Of a stretch of DNA of 64,000 nucleotides, positions 62,687 through 64,000 are shown piece after piece. Origin of the DNA: Candidatus Nitrosopelagicus sp. GTDB taxonomy: Archaea; Thermoproteota; Nitrososphaeria; Nitrososphaerales; Nitrosopumilaceae. Numbering within the stretch: the first letter of the stretch is position 1; the number at the start of each line of letters is the position of its first letter. The translations under genes were made by a program, and so were the position numbers. The DNA lies in NCBI GenBank assembly GCA_028345095.1, contig JAOMCQ010000001.1:1-64000 (forward strand). The letters run 5' to 3'. The notes under the pieces are model-generated. The model saw nothing but the letters and a program-made list of their open reading frames with translations, was not told the origin of the DNA and did not search any database.

Positions 62687-63110
62687 AATCTCTACCTGCA
62701 GTATCTTCTTCTGAAAAAAGATGTTTTGTTGCAATATTTTTTTTACATTCTATGAATTGATAATTTATTTTTAGACTTCTGAGATTTGTTAATTGATTAA
62801 TAAAATGAATTTTATCATTAATTATTTGATTATCACTCGTATTTCCTTTGCTTAATAGATCATACATTATTTTTGAATCACACATTACATTCACTGTATC
62901 ATGATCTTTGATTATGTAAACTCCTAATCCCCAGTAAATTCCTACATGTAATGCTACGAATTTTGACTCTTCTGTGTCTCTTATGTTTAATTTACCTCCT
63001 GAAAGATATGCAGGAGGATGTTCTCTAATTTGGTCTGCAATCTTATCTCCTGTTTTTATGGACCATGAATATTCTTTCACATTTCCATCAAAGAAAATAT
63101 CATGTTTCAT
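62670..63110 (-). CDS. RNase H-fold protein (RNase HI-like)
   Basis: A 146-residue protein with an RNase HI-like order of motifs: DIFFDGN at the N-terminus (first Asp), DTEESKFVALHVGIYWGL near residue 45 (Glu), VMCDSKIMYDLLS near residue 73 (Asp) and a late IECKKNIATKHL segment. It may cleave RNA in RNA-DNA hybrids, but one or more catalytic positions should be confirmed by alignment. ATG start. Convergent with glycerate kinase. Confidence 0.72.
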   Translation of the reverse strand: MKHDIFFDGNVKEYSWSIKTGDKIADQIREHPPAYLSGGKLNIRDTEESKFVALHVGIYWGLGVYIIKDHDTVNVMCDSKIMYDLLSKGNTSDNQIINDKIHFINQLTNLRSLKINYQFIECKKNIATKHLFSEEDTAGRDSTGYV

Positions 63111-63171
63111 AAGTCAATCAAAAAGGTGTTTTTTGTCTATTTAATTTGTATTCTGGTCTTAATGATCCATA

Positions 63172-63393
63172 ATGAAATCATTTTTCATGATCAAGTCACA
63201 CAATTTCTTTAGGAAAATGGTTGATGAATTAGTTGAATTTTCGGCACATGATCCTGAATTGGCAGATGGAATAAAATGGCTTGATACACAGGCTCAAAAA
63301 AAAGGAATTACATTCTATGATATGGTTTTTGAAGTACTGTATAGTCACGATATTAATTCTAAAGCACAAAACTGGTTAAAAACAAGAAATTAA
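63172..63393 (+). CDS. Conserved-looking small hypothetical protein (73 aa)
   Basis: A 73-residue, mostly helical protein: MKSFFMIKSHNFFRKM, then VDELVEFSAHDPELADGIKWLD, AQKKGITFYDMVFEVLYSH and a short C-terminal helix. Acidic overall. The Met at residue 16 is an alternative start that removes the basic/aromatic leader. It touches the convergent citrate synthase gene end to end. No family recognised. Confidence 0.6.
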   Translation: MKSFFMIKSHNFFRKMVDELVEFSAHDPELADGIKWLDTQAQKKGITFYDMVFEVLYSHDINSKAQNWLKTRN

Positions 63394-64000
63394 TTATTTT
63401 CGTTTTTGTATTGGAATGTAAGTACATCCTTGTGGTCCTTCATATTTTCCAACGTATGTTGCCTTAGGTCTATACAGCATTGGTTTAGGTGCAGCTTCCG
63501 CAAATTTCTCTTCGATAACATGTGCTGCCCATCCTGATACTCTAGAAATTGCAAAAATTGGAGTATTCAAATCCATTGGAATATTCAACATATAGTATAC
63601 TGATGCACTATAAAGATCAACATTTGGAAAAATATCTCTTTCTTTTCTATTTTTCATTATTTTTGCAGTAGTCTCTTCAACTTTTTTTGTAATATCAAAC
63701 CATGGTAGATTTGTTTTTTCAGATAATTTTTTTGATAATTCTTTTAGAACCATTGAACGAGGATCTACTGTTTTGTAAACGGCATGCCCCATTCCCATAA
63801 CTCTATCCCCATTTTCAATTTTTGACTTTACCCATTTTTCAGCATTTCCTACTTCTTTAATATCTAATAACATTTTCATGACTTCTAAGTTAGCCCCTCC
63901 ATGTAATTCTCCACTTAATGCCCCGACTGCAGCACTCACTGCAGAATACATGTGAGCACGAGTAGATGCAACTTCTCTGGCAGCAAAAGTTGATGCATTG
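63394..64000 (-). CDS. gltA: Citrate synthase, 5' part outside window
   Basis: The C-terminal part of about 202 residues; the frame stays open to the window's last base, so the start lies beyond it. Diagnostic segments: NASTFAAREVAST at the edge, GALSGELHGGANLEVMKML (with the catalytic His), GMGHAVYKTVDPRS (second catalytic His region), IFPNVDLYSASVYYMLNIP (catalytic Asp region) and the C-terminal arm RVSGWAAHVIEE. It condenses oxaloacetate with acetyl-CoA in the TCA cycle. Normal archaeal C-terminus. Confidence 0.94.
   Translation of the reverse strand, partial: NASTFAAREVASTRAHMYSAVSAAVGALSGELHGGANLEVMKMLLDIKEVGNAEKWVKSKIENGDRVMGMGHAVYKTVDPRSMVLKELSKKLSEKTNLPWFDITKKVEETTAKIMKNRKERDIFPNVDLYSASVYYMLNIPMDLNTPIFAISRVSGWAAHVIEEKFAEAAPKPMLYRPKATYVGKYEGPQGCTYIPIQKRK

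Overview
The window looks like a chromosomal segment of an ammonia-oxidising marine archaeon close to Nitrosopumilus (Nitrososphaerota/Thaumarchaeota). It is AT-rich and densely packed, with many TTG and GTG starts and with TATA-like boxes about 25 bases upstream of start codons, as expected for leaderless archaeal mRNAs. It carries archaeal information-processing genes: a two-repeat TBP, aIF1 with an N-terminal zinc site, Sec61 beta, type II methionine aminopeptidase, Tsr3, a PAC2 protein and RNase P RNA. It also has bacterial-type UvrABC, coenzyme F420 biosynthesis and blue-copper proteins, a mix typical of this group. No insertion sequence, integrase, CRISPR array or prophage gene was seen. 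No stretch over 300 bases lacks a gene. The only long stretch without a protein gene, about 330 bases near 41.5-41.9 kb, holds the RNase P RNA.

Layout. 0-7.2 kb: a membrane protein cut by the window edge, a DUF1059 protein, an arsenic-type cluster (aquaporin, thioredoxin-type arsenate reductase, divergent ArsR), a bicarbonate transporter with its P-II-like partner (SbtA/SbtB), a phosphate permease with a DUF47 regulator, and a small operon of a membrane protein, a tandem winged-helix protein and a Cys-rich mini-protein next to a membrane-anchored cupredoxin. 7.3-11.4 kb: two translationally coupled secreted proteins; the first shares its cytoplasmic C-terminal domain with the protein at the left edge. 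11.4-26.5 kb: RlmN, a C2H2 zinc-finger protein, ion antiporters, PurM, PAC2, CofG/CofH, an HtrA protease, a glycosyltransferase, TBP, DUF1512, Map and tRNA-Pro. 26.6-41.5 kb: a very large Ig-like/lamin-tail surface protein, Tsr3, a membrane-anchored solute-binding protein, a PD-(D/E)XK protein, DUF2070 with Sec61 beta, aIF1, a CPBP protease, CofC/CofD and another secreted membrane-anchored protein. 41.5-64 kb: RNase P RNA, an amino-acid transporter with stress-protein domains, geranylgeranyl reductase, an orphan peptide-type ABC ATPase, convergent EgtD/EgtB, PurN, the uvrB-uvrA-uvrC operon, a membrane protein with a recent internal duplication, two probable flavin/F420 enzymes, an iron-type alcohol dehydrogenase that may act in the 3-hydroxypropionate/4-hydroxybutyrate cycle, glycerate 2-kinase, an RNase H-like protein and the end of citrate synthase.

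How the genes fit together. Inorganic carbon uptake (SbtA/SbtB), a possible semialdehyde reductase of the carbon-fixation cycle, glycerate kinase and citrate synthase fit an autotroph. Four F420 biosynthesis genes in two loci, plus an LLM-family enzyme, point to F420-dependent redox chemistry. EgtB and EgtD suggest ergothioneine or a related thiol. Seven short protein genes (27-59 residues) and the RNase P RNA were found by reading the gaps directly. The least explained parts are the coupled surface-protein pair with its paralogue and the operon encoding the Cys-rich mini-protein.
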